A stretch of DNA of 64,000 bases from Aquificota bacterium. Its GTDB lineage: Bacteria; Aquificota; Aquificia; Aquificales; Aquificaceae. The DNA lies in contig CP076324.1 in NCBI GenBank assembly GCA_018771605.1, positions 186,001 to 250,000 of the forward strand, given 5' to 3'. The notes under the pieces were generated by a model. That model was not told the DNA's origin, searched no databases, and was given only the letters and a program-made list of their open reading frames with translations. A program made the translations under genes and the position numbers. Positions 53,061-62,346 of the stretch are shown here, piece after piece (the stretch's first letter is position 1; each line of letters opens with the position of its first letter).

Positions 53061-54434
53061 ATGCAAAAGCCTTGGGAAGGCCGTTTTAAGGAAAGGACGG
53101 AAGAGTTCGTAGAAAGGTTTACCCAATCGGTAAGCTTTGACAAAGAACTTGCACCTTGGGACATAAGGCAGAGTATAGCCCATGTGAAAACCTTGCTAAA
53201 GGCTGGGCTATTGAAGGAAGAAGAAGCGCAGAGGCTAATTGAAGGCCTTGAGGCCATAAAAAAAGAAATCCTTGAAGGAAGCTTTGAGTTTAAAGAGGAG
53301 CTTGAAGATGTGCATATGAACATAGAGGCGGAGCTTATAAACAGGCTTGGAGACCTTGGGGGAAAGCTTCACACTGCAAGAAGTAGAAACGACCAGGTGG
53401 CAACGGATGAAAAGCTTTACATAAAGGATAAGCTTTTGGAGGTCATAAGGGTCTTAAGAGAATTAAGAAAAAGCCTTGTGAGGCTTGCCGAAAACAGCTT
53501 GGAATTTGTTATGCCCTCTTATACACACCTTCAGAGGGCCCAGCCCATAAGGCTCTCTCACTACTTTTTGGCATACAGGGAGGTCTTTTTAAGCGATGAG
53601 CAGAGGTTTTTGTTGGCCTACAGGTCTTCCGACTGCCTTTCTCTTGGCTCCGGTGCGGTGGCTGGCTTAGACTTCCCCTTAGACAGATTTTATACGGCAG
53701 AGCTTTTGGGCTTTGGTAGAGTATGTAGAAACTCCATGCAGGCCACTGCGGACAGGGACTTTATCTTGGATGTGCTATATGCTTGCGCTGTGTGCGGTAT
53801 GCACCTTTCGCGCCTGGCGGAGGACCTTATCCTTTGGTCAACGGAGGAGTTTGGCTTTGTGGACCTTCCAGACAGGCTATGCACGGGAAGCTCCATTATG
53901 CCTCAGAAGAAAAATCCAGACGTGCTTGAGCTAATAAGGGGAAAGACAGGAAGGCTCTATGGAAACCTTATGAGCCTTCTTACCACCTTAAAGGGCCTTC
54001 CCATGGCCTACAACAGGGACCTTCAAGAGGACAAGGAGCCCCTCTTTGATAGCCTTAAAACTATAAGGGATTGCCTTGAGGGCATGAGGCTTGTGCTTGA
54101 GGGCATGAGCATAAGACCAGAGAGGCTAAAAGAGGCAAGCGGTGGCTTTACTCTCATGACGGACCTTGCCAACTACCTTGTTATGAAGGGCATTCCCTTC
54201 CGTCAAGCCCACAAGATAGCTGGGTCCATAACGGCCTACCTTTTGGAAAAGGGCAAAAGGCCAGAAGACCTTACCCTTGAGGAGTTAAAAGAGTTCTCAA
54301 GCCTTTATGAGGAGGATGTGCTTGAGCTTTTGAGCGCAGAAAAGGTGGCAGACAGGAGAAAGACCTTTGGAGGCACTGCCAAAGAGGACCTTTTAAAGAG
54401 GATTGAAGTGGCAAAAAGGGAGGAAGGATTATGA
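53061..54434 (+). CDS. argH: Argininosuccinate lyase
   Basis: 457 residues with HTARSRNDQVATD (~109-121), the catalytic His in PSYTHLQRAQP (~155) and the signature GSSIMPQKKNPDVLE (~276-290). It splits argininosuccinate to arginine and fumarate. No ribosome-binding site; TATAAT ends six bases before the ATG. The 3' end overlaps the next gene by four bases. Confidence 0.97.
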   Translation: MQKPWEGRFKERTEEFVERFTQSVSFDKELAPWDIRQSIAHVKTLLKAGLLKEEEAQRLIEGLEAIKKEILEGSFEFKEELEDVHMNIEAELINRLGDLGGKLHTARSRNDQVATDEKLYIKDKLLEVIRVLRELRKSLVRLAENSLEFVMPSYTHLQRAQPIRLSHYFLAYREVFLSDEQRFLLAYRSSDCLSLGSGAVAGLDFPLDRFYTAELLGFGRVCRNSMQATADRDFILDVLYACAVCGMHLSRLAEDLILWSTEEFGFVDLPDRLCTGSSIMPQKKNPDVLELIRGKTGRLYGNLMSLLTTLKGLPMAYNRDLQEDKEPLFDSLKTIRDCLEGMRLVLEGMSIRPERLKEASGGFTLMTDLANYLVMKGIPFRQAHKIAGSITAYLLEKGKRPEDLTLEELKEFSSLYEEDVLELLSAEKVADRRKTFGGTAKEDLLKRIEVAKREEGL

Positions 54435-54655
54435 AGATGTTTTTCGGCTTTTTGATTTTGATTGTGGTGGCTGGCCTCTCTGGCATGCTCTTATTTTTAA
54501 ACCAAGAAAAGGTAGCCTTTGTTCTTACACCAGCCTTCAGAGGTGTATACTATATGCTTCCAGAGATGCCTTTGGGCCTTTTGGTGGTTTTGAGCTTCCT
54601 CCTTGGTGTATTGGTGGGCTACATAGGCGCTTTGATCTCAAGGTTTTTCAGATGA
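54431..54655 (+). CDS. LapA-domain small membrane protein
   Basis: 74 residues, two membrane helices (FFGFLILIVVAGLSGMLLF and LPLGLLVVLSFLLGVLVGYIG) joined by a strand NQEKVAFVLTP, as in LapA/YciS (DUF1049). YciS-type proteins work with LapB in regulating lipopolysaccharide synthesis, but no LapB partner is adjacent. Overlaps argH and the permease gene by four bases. Confidence 0.7.
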   Translation: MKMFFGFLILIVVAGLSGMLLFLNQEKVAFVLTPAFRGVYYMLPEMPLGLLVVLSFLLGVLVGYIGALISRFFR

Positions 54656-55632
54656 GAGGGCTTATCTTCCCCCTTACTATAATAGGGCTTTTTGTCTTCT
54701 TTGCCCTCTTTGCAGAGCTTGTGGCACCCTATCCTTACGCCTTGCAAAATAGGCAGGCACCCTTTCATCCACCTACAAAAATACACCTCTTTAAAGAAGG
54801 GAAGCCCACCTTTCCCTACGTACATCCCTACAAGATGGTAGACCCCCTTTTTAAGGTCTATGAAGAAGATAAAAGCGTATCATGCAGGCTTAGGTTTATG
54901 CATAAGGGTGAGTATGGATACAAGCTTTTGTCTGTAGAAGAGCCTTGTAAGCTATACCTTTTGGGAACAGACAAGCTTGGCAGGGACATCCTTAGCAGGA
55001 TAGTTTATGGCGCAAGGGTCTCTTTGACGGTGGGGCTTGTGGGAGTTGTCATAACCTTCTTCCTTGGAAGCTTGATAGGTGGCATAGCGGGCTATTTTGG
55101 CGGAAGGGTAGATGCTTTAATAATGAGGATAGTGGAAGTCCTTCTTGCCATACCTACCTTTTACCTTATGCTCTCTTTGAGGTCTGTCTTTCCTCTGACT
55201 ATGGAGAGCTTTTATGTGTTTATTATGGTTATATTTATCCTCTCCTTCCTTGGCTGGGCTGGGCTTGCCAGGGTGGTAAGGGGCATGGTGCTTTCCATCA
55301 GAGAAAAGGAGTTTGTCCAGTCTGCAAAGACCTACGGTGCTGGAACCCTTAGAATTTTGAGGGTTCATATACTACCCAATGCCTACTACTACCTTATAGT
55401 GTCTGCCACCCTTTCTTTCCCGGGCTACATACTGGCCGAGGCCTCTTTGAGCTTTTTGGGCCTTGGCATACAAGAACCTTACCCAAGCTGGGGCAACATG
55501 CTTTCTGATGCAAGAAATGTAAACCTAATCTCCGCCCATCCTTGGATACTTTCTCCCGGTGTAGCTTTATTTTTGGTAGTTCTATCTTTTAACCTTTTGG
55601 GAGATAACCTTTTAAAGGGTGAGAAAAGATGA
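54652..55632 (+). CDS. Peptide ABC transporter permease (DppC/OppC-like)
   Basis: The ATG at 54652 is right; the frame is open upstream only inside other genes. 326 residues: an N-terminal helix, a periplasmic insert (~30-105), then five helices with the binding-protein-dependent permease EAA loop (REKEFVQSAKTYGAGTLRILRVHILPN). This is the OppC/DppC/NikC type. ATP-binding and solute-binding genes are not adjacent, so the transporter genes are dispersed. Confidence 0.88.
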   Translation: MRGLIFPLTIIGLFVFFALFAELVAPYPYALQNRQAPFHPPTKIHLFKEGKPTFPYVHPYKMVDPLFKVYEEDKSVSCRLRFMHKGEYGYKLLSVEEPCKLYLLGTDKLGRDILSRIVYGARVSLTVGLVGVVITFFLGSLIGGIAGYFGGRVDALIMRIVEVLLAIPTFYLMLSLRSVFPLTMESFYVFIMVIFILSFLGWAGLARVVRGMVLSIREKEFVQSAKTYGAGTLRILRVHILPNAYYYLIVSATLSFPGYILAEASLSFLGLGIQEPYPSWGNMLSDARNVNLISAHPWILSPGVALFLVVLSFNLLGDNLLKGEKR

Positions 55633-56375
55633 AGGATATATTGGCCCTTGTGGAAGAGAACACGTATATATCTGGAAGGCTCTACCTTTTGAAGGTTTTG
55701 GCTCCAGAGATAGCAAAAGATATAAAGGCTGGGCATTTTGTAATGGTAAAGGTCTCCAACAGTCTTGACCCTATGGGCAGAAGAGCCTTTGCTGTGGCCG
55801 ATGTAAGAGGTGATAGTCTTCTCATCTTTTACGACCTTGTGGGAAGAGGAACAAAAATACTTTCGGAGTTAAAGAAAGGAGAAAGGCTCTGGATTCTTGG
55901 ACCTCTTGGAAAAGGGCTTTTCTCATACGAGGGTGATAGACATCTTCTCTTAGGTGGTGGCGTGGGCCTTGCGGGCCTCACTTTGCTTGGAAAAGAGCTA
56001 AGGAATATGGGCAAAAAGGTCCTCTTTGTTTATGCGGGAAGGTCAAAGGAACATCTTGGTATGGAAGATTGGCTAAAGGAAGAGGGCTTTGATTATATCC
56101 TTTACACAGAGGATGGAAGCAAGGGCAAAAAGGGGCTAATAACGGATGTGCTAAAGGAGTTTGACACCTCATGGATAGTCCATGCCTGTGGTCCAAAGGC
56201 TATGCTAAGGGCTTTAAAGAAGATGAAGACGGGCCATAGGATGTATTTTTCTCTTGAAAGCAGGATGGCCTGCGGTTGGGGTGTTTGCTTGGGCTGTGTG
56301 GTTCAAACTAAGGAAGGCTACAAGAGGGTATGCTATGAAGGGCCTGTCTTTTCTTCCGAGGAGGTGATCTTCTAA
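55629..56375 (+). CDS. pyrK: Dihydroorotate dehydrogenase electron-transfer subunit (PyrK-like)
   Basis: 248 residues: FAD domain with MGRRAFAVADV (~36-46), NAD domain with LGGGVGLAGLTLLGKEL (~104-120), and the [2Fe-2S] motif MACGWGVCLGCVV with a later C (~213-237). This matches PyrK, which links pyrimidine synthesis to NAD. A sulfhydrogenase gamma-type subunit is a related alternative. No pyrD is adjacent. The next gene starts at its last stop base. Confidence 0.85.
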   Translation: MKDILALVEENTYISGRLYLLKVLAPEIAKDIKAGHFVMVKVSNSLDPMGRRAFAVADVRGDSLLIFYDLVGRGTKILSELKKGERLWILGPLGKGLFSYEGDRHLLLGGGVGLAGLTLLGKELRNMGKKVLFVYAGRSKEHLGMEDWLKEEGFDYILYTEDGSKGKKGLITDVLKEFDTSWIVHACGPKAMLRALKKMKTGHRMYFSLESRMACGWGVCLGCVVQTKEGYKRVCYEGPVFSSEEVIF

Positions 56376-56998
56376 TGTTTACAGGCCTAGTGGAAAAGGT
56401 AGGTGTTGTAGAGAGTTTAAGGAATGGAAGGCTAACAGTTAGGGCTGGCTTTGATGAGGTAAAGGTGGGTGATAGCATAGCGGTAAACGGCGTGTGCCTC
56501 ACCGTTGTAAAGATAGAAAAAGATAGGCTTTCCTTTGACCTCTCTGAAGAGACGTTGAGCAGGAGCAATTTAAAGTTTTTAAAGCCTGGAGACATTGTGA
56601 ATTTAGAGAGGGCTTTGAGGGCCTCCGATAGGCTAGGTGGCCATATACTTCAGGGCCATGTGGACTTTACAGCACCCATAGTGGAGCTTATAAGGAAGGG
56701 GGAACATTGGTCCCTAAAGGTAAGGATAAAGGAAGACCACGAGGTCTATTTTGTAGAAAAGGGTTCTGTTGGTATAGATGGCATTAGTCTAACAATAAAC
56801 AAAATAGAAGGTAGTATTATTCATATGAATATCATCCCTCACACCTATGAAAATACTAATTTAAAAGTGAGAAAGCCCGGAGACATGGTAAACGTGGAAA
56901 TTGATATCATAGGAAAGTATGTTGTAAATTATCTAAAAAGTGTTAGAAAAACCGATTTGCAAAGTTTATTAGAAGGTCTTTATAATATAAACCCATGA
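56375..56998 (+). CDS. ribE: Riboflavin synthase
   Basis: 207 residues of two lumazine-binding repeats: MFTGLVEKVGVVE with NGVCLTVVKIEKDRLSFDLSEET, then LQGHVDFTAPI with DGISLTINKIEGSIIHMNIIPHT. It joins two 6,7-dimethyl-8-ribityllumazines to riboflavin. It is in one run from argH to the EAL-HDOD gene, overlapping its neighbours. Confidence 0.96.
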   Translation: MFTGLVEKVGVVESLRNGRLTVRAGFDEVKVGDSIAVNGVCLTVVKIEKDRLSFDLSEETLSRSNLKFLKPGDIVNLERALRASDRLGGHILQGHVDFTAPIVELIRKGEHWSLKVRIKEDHEVYFVEKGSVGIDGISLTINKIEGSIIHMNIIPHTYENTNLKVRKPGDMVNVEIDIIGKYVVNYLKSVRKTDLQSLLEGLYNINP

Positions 56999-58209
56999 AT
57001 GTAATTTGCAAGCAAGCTATTCATAATAGAGAGGGGAAGGTGGCCTTTTATGAAATATTTTTACAAGATAGAAGGACAGGCCAATATCCAGAAGGATTTG
57101 ACCCTCTAAAGGCTACAAGTATAGCCATAGATGTATTAGTAGAGATAGGTCCAGAATTAGTAGGTGGTGGTAAGCTTGTCTTTGTAAATGTTCCAGCTAT
57201 ATTTCTTGAGGCTTCCATGTTTGACCTTCTTTCTCCAAAGTATGTAGGTATAGAGTTGGTAGAAAATAAAAGATTGAACAATACGCTTCTGGAAGCTATT
57301 GATATACTTATAAAACGTGGTTTTAAGTTTTGTATAGACGATTTTGGGTTTGAAAAAATAGATTACTTACCACTTTTAAATAAATGTCATTTTGTTAAAA
57401 TAAATATAAAAGACAATCCTTATAACCAAGAGGAATTAAAAGAAGTTATAAGTATATTAAAAAGCCTTAAAAAGGGCATCATAGCCAAAAATATAGAATC
57501 TAAAGATGACTATGAAAATGCGTTGAAATTGGGATTTGAATACTTCCAAGGCATTTATCTATCAAAACCAGTAATGGTTAGAGATACAAGGACAATATCC
57601 TTTTTAAAATCTACAATAATCAAGTTATATAATGCTATAAAGGAAAAAAACATAAAAAAGGTTGTTGAAATAATAGAAAAGGATGTGGGTGTTACATATA
57701 AATTACTAAGGTTTGTAAACTCTGCTTACTTTCCAAAGGTGAGAGAATTTAGCAATGTAGAGGATGCAGTTCTCTATCTTGGTCTTGAGAATGTAGCCAA
57801 GTTTGTCATAGTCTTGGCTTTGTCCGATATGTTTGCAGATGAGGAAGAAAAAAAGTTGTGGAAAAGGGCGCTCTTTAGAGCAAGCCTTGCAGAAAAGCTT
57901 GCAGAAGTATATTCAAATGAGGTAAAGGATAAGGCTTATCTTATGGGTCTTTTTTCCCTCTCCTGGGAAATACTTAGGCAAAAACCGGCTGAATTAGCAA
58001 GAGCAGTTGCTTTAGACGGAGAAATAGTAGAAGCCTATGAAAATAGACTTAGCTTATTAGGATTCATACTTTCACTTGTGGAGCTTCTGGAAGAAAGCGG
58101 GAGTGATGAAACTATAAAAAAGGTGGCAAAGGTATTAGAAATTCCATCAGAAAAAGTAAAAGAAATACTTGAAGAGGCAAAGAAAGAATCAGAAAGGTTT
58201 ATAGATTAA
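56995..58209 (+). CDS. EAL-HDOD signalling protein
   Basis: 404 residues. The N-terminal EAL-type barrel (1-200) starts ICKQAIHNREGKVAFYEIFLQD. It lacks the EAL triplet and full metal set, so it is a degenerate binding domain of the YuxH group. A C-terminal HDOD domain follows (~200-390: VTYKLLRFVNSAYFPKVREFSNVEDAVLYLGL). Such proteins relay signals, often in motility or c-di-GMP networks. Base composition is clearly more AT-rich than its neighbours. It ends four bases inside the convergent ccsA. Confidence 0.85.
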   Translation: MNVICKQAIHNREGKVAFYEIFLQDRRTGQYPEGFDPLKATSIAIDVLVEIGPELVGGGKLVFVNVPAIFLEASMFDLLSPKYVGIELVENKRLNNTLLEAIDILIKRGFKFCIDDFGFEKIDYLPLLNKCHFVKINIKDNPYNQEELKEVISILKSLKKGIIAKNIESKDDYENALKLGFEYFQGIYLSKPVMVRDTRTISFLKSTIIKLYNAIKEKNIKKVVEIIEKDVGVTYKLLRFVNSAYFPKVREFSNVEDAVLYLGLENVAKFVIVLALSDMFADEEEKKLWKRALFRASLAEKLAEVYSNEVKDKAYLMGLFSLSWEILRQKPAELARAVALDGEIVEAYENRLSLLGFILSLVELLEESGSDETIKKVAKVLEIPSEKVKEILEEAKKESERFID

Positions 58210-59123
58210 TCTGTTGCATAACTATGAAGTCCAGGGAAGAAGAGGTTTACTGCAAAGAAGCATATAAGCACGGTTATAAAACCAAAGACTACCATCCAAG
58301 CCGTTCTTTTACCCTTCCATCCAAGCATCTGCCTCGCATGAAGATAGGCTCCAAAAAATAGCCACACTATAAGAGCCCATACCTCTTTTGGATCCCAACT
58401 CCAGTATCCACCCCAAGCCTCGTTTGCCCAGGCAGCACCAAGAATTATGGATGCAGTCCATATAGGAAAGACTATAACTATAGATTTATAGGTTATCTCG
58501 TCAAGTACTTCTTTTGATGGTAAGGGCATGTTGGGGAATTTATCCTTTAGAAGATAAAGAACTGCCCCACCAAAACCCACCGTAAAGCCAGCATATCCTA
58601 TAAAGGCTGTAACTACATGTAAATAAAGCCAATAGCTTCTAAGGGCTGGCATAAGAGGCACTATCTCCTTTGAAGCATAAAAGATGGCAAAAGCAGAAAG
58701 AGAAAAAACCACCAGAACCACTATAGCACCCAAAAGCCTTATATGGTATTTCTTTTCAAGGAACAGGTATATAAAACCAACCACAAAGCTCCAAAAGGTC
58801 AAGGCTTCAAAGAGATTGCTCCAAGGTGGATGTGGAACACCGAGTTCATAGGTTTGTATAGTTCTTCTGACCATTCCAGCCAGATTGAGCATAAGCCCGA
58901 GGAAAAGGCTAAAGGAAGCAAGGCGTTGAATAGTCCTATCTCTTAATAAGACTGTGCTTAGGTATATGATAGAAGACAAAGCATAGGCTAAGGTGGCAGA
59001 CTTATACCAAAAGGTATTGTCTATTTTTATAAACCCAAGCCCTGCACCAACAAGGAACAAAAGAACCCATAAAAGAAAGCCATAGGACCTTTCCGTTGTC
59101 TTTTCAAAGTATACTTCTCTCAT
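58206..59123 (-). CDS. ccsA: Cytochrome c biogenesis protein CcsA/CcsB family
   Basis: 305 residues, about eight helices with the haem-handling tryptophan motif WGGYWSWDPKEVWAL (~240-254) and conserved His residues (LHVVTAFIGYAGF, AYLHAR). It is the System II haem attachment component, needed for the c-type cytochrome encoded at 52220. The partner ResB/Ccs1 is not in the window. It precedes the ribosomal-protein run on its other side. Confidence 0.9.
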   Translation of the reverse strand: MREVYFEKTTERSYGFLLWVLLFLVGAGLGFIKIDNTFWYKSATLAYALSSIIYLSTVLLRDRTIQRLASFSLFLGLMLNLAGMVRRTIQTYELGVPHPPWSNLFEALTFWSFVVGFIYLFLEKKYHIRLLGAIVVLVVFSLSAFAIFYASKEIVPLMPALRSYWLYLHVVTAFIGYAGFTVGFGGAVLYLLKDKFPNMPLPSKEVLDEITYKSIVIVFPIWTASIILGAAWANEAWGGYWSWDPKEVWALIVWLFFGAYLHARQMLGWKGKRTAWMVVFGFITVLICFFAVNLFFPGLHSYATD

Positions 59124-59139
59124 TGTTTATAAATATATG

Positions 59140-59586
59140 CTACTGTTGCGGTTTTACATCCACTTTTATGGACACGCTTACCTCTGGATGAAGCTTCAAG
59201 ACAACGGTGTAAATCCCTATATCCTTTATAGGGTTCTTTAACATCACCTTTTTTCTGTCTATGTCAAAGCCCCTTTCCTTTAAAGCCTGTGCTATATCCT
59301 GAGGTGTAACTGAACCGAAAAGCTTTCCTTTTTCTCCTACTTGTCTGGTAATCTCCACAACAAAGCCTTCCAGCTTTTTAGCCAATTCTTGCGCCTTTTC
59401 CTTTTCCCTTTGAAGCTTTCTGGCCTTTTGGGAGATTATACTCCTAACATGCTTAAGATTTCCCTCTGTGGCTGGCAGGGCTATACCCCTTGGTATAAGA
59501 TAGTTCCTTGCAAAACCATCTTTTACGTTTATAACATCGCCAAAAACACCATATCCTTCAAGGTCCTTTATAAGTACTACCTTCAT
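59140..59586 (-). CDS. rplI: Ribosomal protein L9
   Basis: The ATG at 59586 is preceded by AGGAGGTG; the frame is open upstream only within rpsR. 148 residues, MKVVLIKDLEGYGVFGDVINVKDGFARNYLIPRG, then the long helix (KARKLQREKEKAQELAKKLE) and C-terminal domain. It is last in the rpsF-ssb-rpsR-rplI operon. Confidence 0.97.
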   Translation of the reverse strand: MKVVLIKDLEGYGVFGDVINVKDGFARNYLIPRGIALPATEGNLKHVRSIISQKARKLQREKEKAQELAKKLEGFVVEITRQVGEKGKLFGSVTPQDIAQALKERGFDIDRKKVMLKNPIKDIGIYTVVLKLHPEVSVSIKVDVKPQQ

Positions 59587-59597
59587 GCTACACCTCC

Positions 59598-59819
59598 TTA
59601 TGCTATAAGGTAAGGTAGAAGGGCAAGTTGCCTTGCTCTCTTTATTTCTCTTGATAACATCCTTTGATGTTTGGCGCACACGCCCGTTTGCCTTCTGCCT
59701 ATAATCTTACCTCTTTCTGAAAGGAACCTTCTTAGCTCTTCATAGTTCTTATAGCTTGGGTCCTTCTTTGCTTCACAAAAAGGACACGTCTTTTTTGCAG
59801 ACCTTTTAATTACATCCAT
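59598..59819 (-). CDS. rpsR: Ribosomal protein S18
   Basis: 73 residues with [36 protein letters not shown], the S18 core. An N-terminal CPFC and a CAKH motif give a possible zinc site, the C+ form of S18. It binds with S6 in the ribosome and pairs with its operon partner rpsF. Confidence 0.97.
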   Translation of the reverse strand: MDVIKRSAKKTCPFCEAKKDPSYKNYEELRRFLSERGKIIGRRQTGVCAKHQRMLSREIKRARQLALLPYLIA

Positions 59820-59830
59820 AATAAACCTCC

Positions 59831-60259
59831 TTAAAAAGGTATTTCATCGTCTTCTGAGTTAAAAGGTTTTTCTGGAAGGTCCTCTGGAAAAGCTTCCTCT
59901 TCTTTTAACACCACCTCTTCCGTAGGCCCTTCCATCTTTGGCTTGGTGATTATCCTAACGCTATCGGCCACTATACGCACCTTACTTTGCACCTTACCTT
60001 CCTTATCTGTCCACCTATCTTGAACCAACCTTCCTTCCACCACCACTGTATAGCCTTTTGATATACGCGTTCCAAGCCCATCTGCCAATTTCCCGTAGGC
60101 TTTTACCTCAAAAAAGTGGCTTTCTTCTTTCCATTCTTCACCTACCATATACCTTCTATTGTAGGCAAGCACAAATTCTGCCACTTGAGTACCGGAAGGC
60201 AAATACCTTATAACCGGGTCCTTTGTAAGCCTTCCAATGATTATGACCCTATTGAGCAA
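59831..60259 (-). CDS. ssb: Single-stranded DNA-binding protein
   Basis: 142 residues: N-terminal OB fold ([37 protein letters not shown]) and an acidic C-terminal tip ending NSEDDEIPF, which binds partner proteins. It overlaps the end of rpsF by 11 bases. The rpsF-ssb-rpsR-rplI order is widespread in bacteria. Confidence 0.97.
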   Translation of the reverse strand: MLNRVIIIGRLTKDPVIRYLPSGTQVAEFVLAYNRRYMVGEEWKEESHFFEVKAYGKLADGLGTRISKGYTVVVEGRLVQDRWTDKEGKVQSKVRIVADSVRIITKPKMEGPTEEVVLKEEEAFPEDLPEKPFNSEDDEIPF

Positions 60260-60587
60260 CCTTCTCTACCTCTTGCTTTTTTACTTGTATGTTTAGCCAA
60301 CGGATTATATCTTCGCTTATTTTGTAATAAAAGTCAAGCTCGTTGGGAAGTTCTGGTTTTTCAGACCTAAGATGGAATATAAAGTATCTCCCATGGTTGA
60401 AACGTTGTATGGGGTAGGCCAGTTGTTTTGTCCCCCAGTCGGTTATGTGTAATATCTCTCCACCTTTCTTTTGTATAAAGTCTTTTATTTCTTGCACCCT
60501 TCTTTGAACCTCATCTTCTGTAAGGGTGGGCTTAAAAACCACAACGCTTTCATAGTAGCGCTCAGTTTGATAATACCTTCTTGCCAT
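60249..60587 (-). CDS. rpsF: Ribosomal protein S6
   Basis: 112 residues with YYESVVVFKPTLTEDEVQRRVQEI and HITDWGTKQLAYPIQRFNHGRYFIFHL, the S6 pattern. AGGAGGTG precedes the ATG. First gene of the operon, with a hairpin in its leader. Confidence 0.96.
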   Translation of the reverse strand: MARRYYQTERYYESVVVFKPTLTEDEVQRRVQEIKDFIQKKGGEILHITDWGTKQLAYPIQRFNHGRYFIFHLRSEKPELPNELDFYYKISEDIIRWLNIQVKKQEVEKVAQ

Positions 60588-60611
60588 CTTTCACCTCCTG
60601 GACTTTTAATG

Positions 60612-60634
60612 GTCCCCGCCCTAAGGGCGGGAAC
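60612..60634 (-). promoter_or_regulatory. Strong hairpin in the rpsF leader
   Basis: On the minus strand GTTCCCGCCC-TTA-GGGCGGGGAC, a ten-pair stem, 25 bases before the rpsF ATG and downstream of TATAAT (60648-60653). S6:S18 autoregulatory leaders are known at this place in bacteria. The stem also closely resembles the 3' hairpin of the element RNAs at 329-346 and 41641-41660, and IS605-type right ends, so an element remnant is the other reading. Confidence 0.6.
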
Positions 60635-60668
60635 GAGGCAAGAGATTATTATAACATAGAAGAAGCTT

Positions 60669-62336
60669 TTATGCTTCCAGGACGGCCCCCTTGGAGGCAG
60701 AGGTTACAAACTTCATGTATCTTCTTAACCATGGGCTCTTTACTTCCTTCTGTATGGGCTTGAAGTTCTCCATCCTCCTTTTGAACTCTTCCTCCGGTAT
60801 AAGAAGCTCCAGTTTTCTGTTTGGTATGTCTATGAGTATCTCATCTCCATCTTGAACTATACCAATGGGCCCTCCGCTGGCAGCCTCTGGAGAGATATGT
60901 CCTATACAAGCGCCCCTCGTGCCACCAGAGAACCTTCCGTCGGTTATAAGGGCTACCTTATCGCCAAGGCCCATACCCATAATGGCAGAGGTAGGAGAAA
61001 GCATCTCCCTCATGCCAGGACCACCCTTTGGACCCTCATACCTTATAACCACCACATGGCCGGGCTTTACCTTGCCTCCCAGTATGCCATCTATGGCTTC
61101 CTCTTCGGAATTGAAGCATATGGCTTTGCCTTTAAAGACAAGCATTTTTGGGTCCACTCCGGCCGTTTTTACCACCGCACCCTCTGGAGCCAAGTTGCCA
61201 AATAATATGGCTATACCACCTTCTTTTGAGTAGGGGTCTTCTATTCTTCTTATTACCTCTCCATCCGCCTCTGGCGCCTCTTGAGCTATCTCCCTTAGAG
61301 TTTTCAAGCTTACTGTAAGTTTATCTGGGTGTGGTAGATAACCACCCCTTATTAGCTCCTTGAGGATGGCAGGGATGCCTCCCGCATTGTCCAGGTCTTG
61401 TATGTGATAGTGGGAAGCTGGCGAGATTTTACATATATTGGGCGTCCTTTTTGATATTTCGTTTATCCTTGAAAGGTCATACTCAATGCCTGCCTCCCTT
61501 GCTACTGCCAAAAGGTGGAGTATGGTATTGGAAGAGCCTCCCATGGCAATATCAACCGCAAAGGCGTTATCAAAGGCCTCCACCGTGAGAATGTCCCTTG
61601 GCCTTATGTTCCTCCTTAGAAGCTCCATTATTTGCCTTGCTGCCTGTCTTGCCAAAAGCTCCCTCCTTGGGTCCACCGCCGGTATGGTGCCGTTGCCAGG
61701 CAGGCCAAGGCCAAGCACTTCAGTAATACAGTTCATAGAGTTGGCCGTAAACATGCCAGAACAGCTACCGCAAGTGGGACAGGCTTGCTCTTCTATGAGC
61801 TTTAGTTCTCTTTCTGTTATCTTTCCAGCCTTGAGCTGGCCAATGCCTTCAAAAACACTGATAAGGTCCACCTTTTTACCATTGGCTTCGCCCGCCAGCA
61901 TGGGGCCACCGCTTATAAAGATGGTAGGTATGTTTAGCCTTGCGGCAGCCATAAGCATGCCTGGAACGATCTTGTCGCAGTTGGGAATGCATATTAAAGC
62001 ATCAAGCTGGTGGGCCTCCACAACCGTTTCTATGGAGTCCGCTATAAGCTCCCTTGAGGGCAAGGAGTAGTGCATACCATAATGGCCCATGGCAATGCCA
62101 TCGTCCACGCCAATCACATTGAACTCTATGGGCACACCGCCCGCCTTACGCACCTCTTCCTTTATAGGCTGGACAAACTCCCTAAGATGCACATGGCCGG
62201 GGATAATGTCTATGTAAGAGTTGGCTATACCTATAAGTGGCTTGTCAAAATCTTCATCGGAGAGGCCACAGGCCCTGAGCAAAGCCCTATGGGGGGACCT
62301 CTCTATACCTTTTTTGACCTTATCGCTTCTAAGCAT
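60669..62336 (-). CDS. ilvD: Dihydroxy-acid dehydratase
   Basis: Start ATG at 62336 with AAGGAGG upstream (an earlier in-frame start lacks it). 555 residues with the cluster cysteines in [11 protein letters not shown] (~117) and [18 protein letters not shown] (~190), and [18 protein letters not shown] near the end. It is the third step of valine, leucine and isoleucine synthesis; leuA is at 39978. Not in one operon with other ilv genes. Confidence 0.97.
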   Translation of the reverse strand: MLRSDKVKKGIERSPHRALLRACGLSDEDFDKPLIGIANSYIDIIPGHVHLREFVQPIKEEVRKAGGVPIEFNVIGVDDGIAMGHYGMHYSLPSRELIADSIETVVEAHQLDALICIPNCDKIVPGMLMAAARLNIPTIFISGGPMLAGEANGKKVDLISVFEGIGQLKAGKITERELKLIEEQACPTCGSCSGMFTANSMNCITEVLGLGLPGNGTIPAVDPRRELLARQAARQIMELLRRNIRPRDILTVEAFDNAFAVDIAMGGSSNTILHLLAVAREAGIEYDLSRINEISKRTPNICKISPASHYHIQDLDNAGGIPAILKELIRGGYLPHPDKLTVSLKTLREIAQEAPEADGEVIRRIEDPYSKEGGIAILFGNLAPEGAVVKTAGVDPKMLVFKGKAICFNSEEEAIDGILGGKVKPGHVVVIRYEGPKGGPGMREMLSPTSAIMGMGLGDKVALITDGRFSGGTRGACIGHISPEAASGGPIGIVQDGDEILIDIPNRKLELLIPEEEFKRRMENFKPIQKEVKSPWLRRYMKFVTSASKGAVLEA

Positions 62337-62346
62337 TTTTGCCTCC

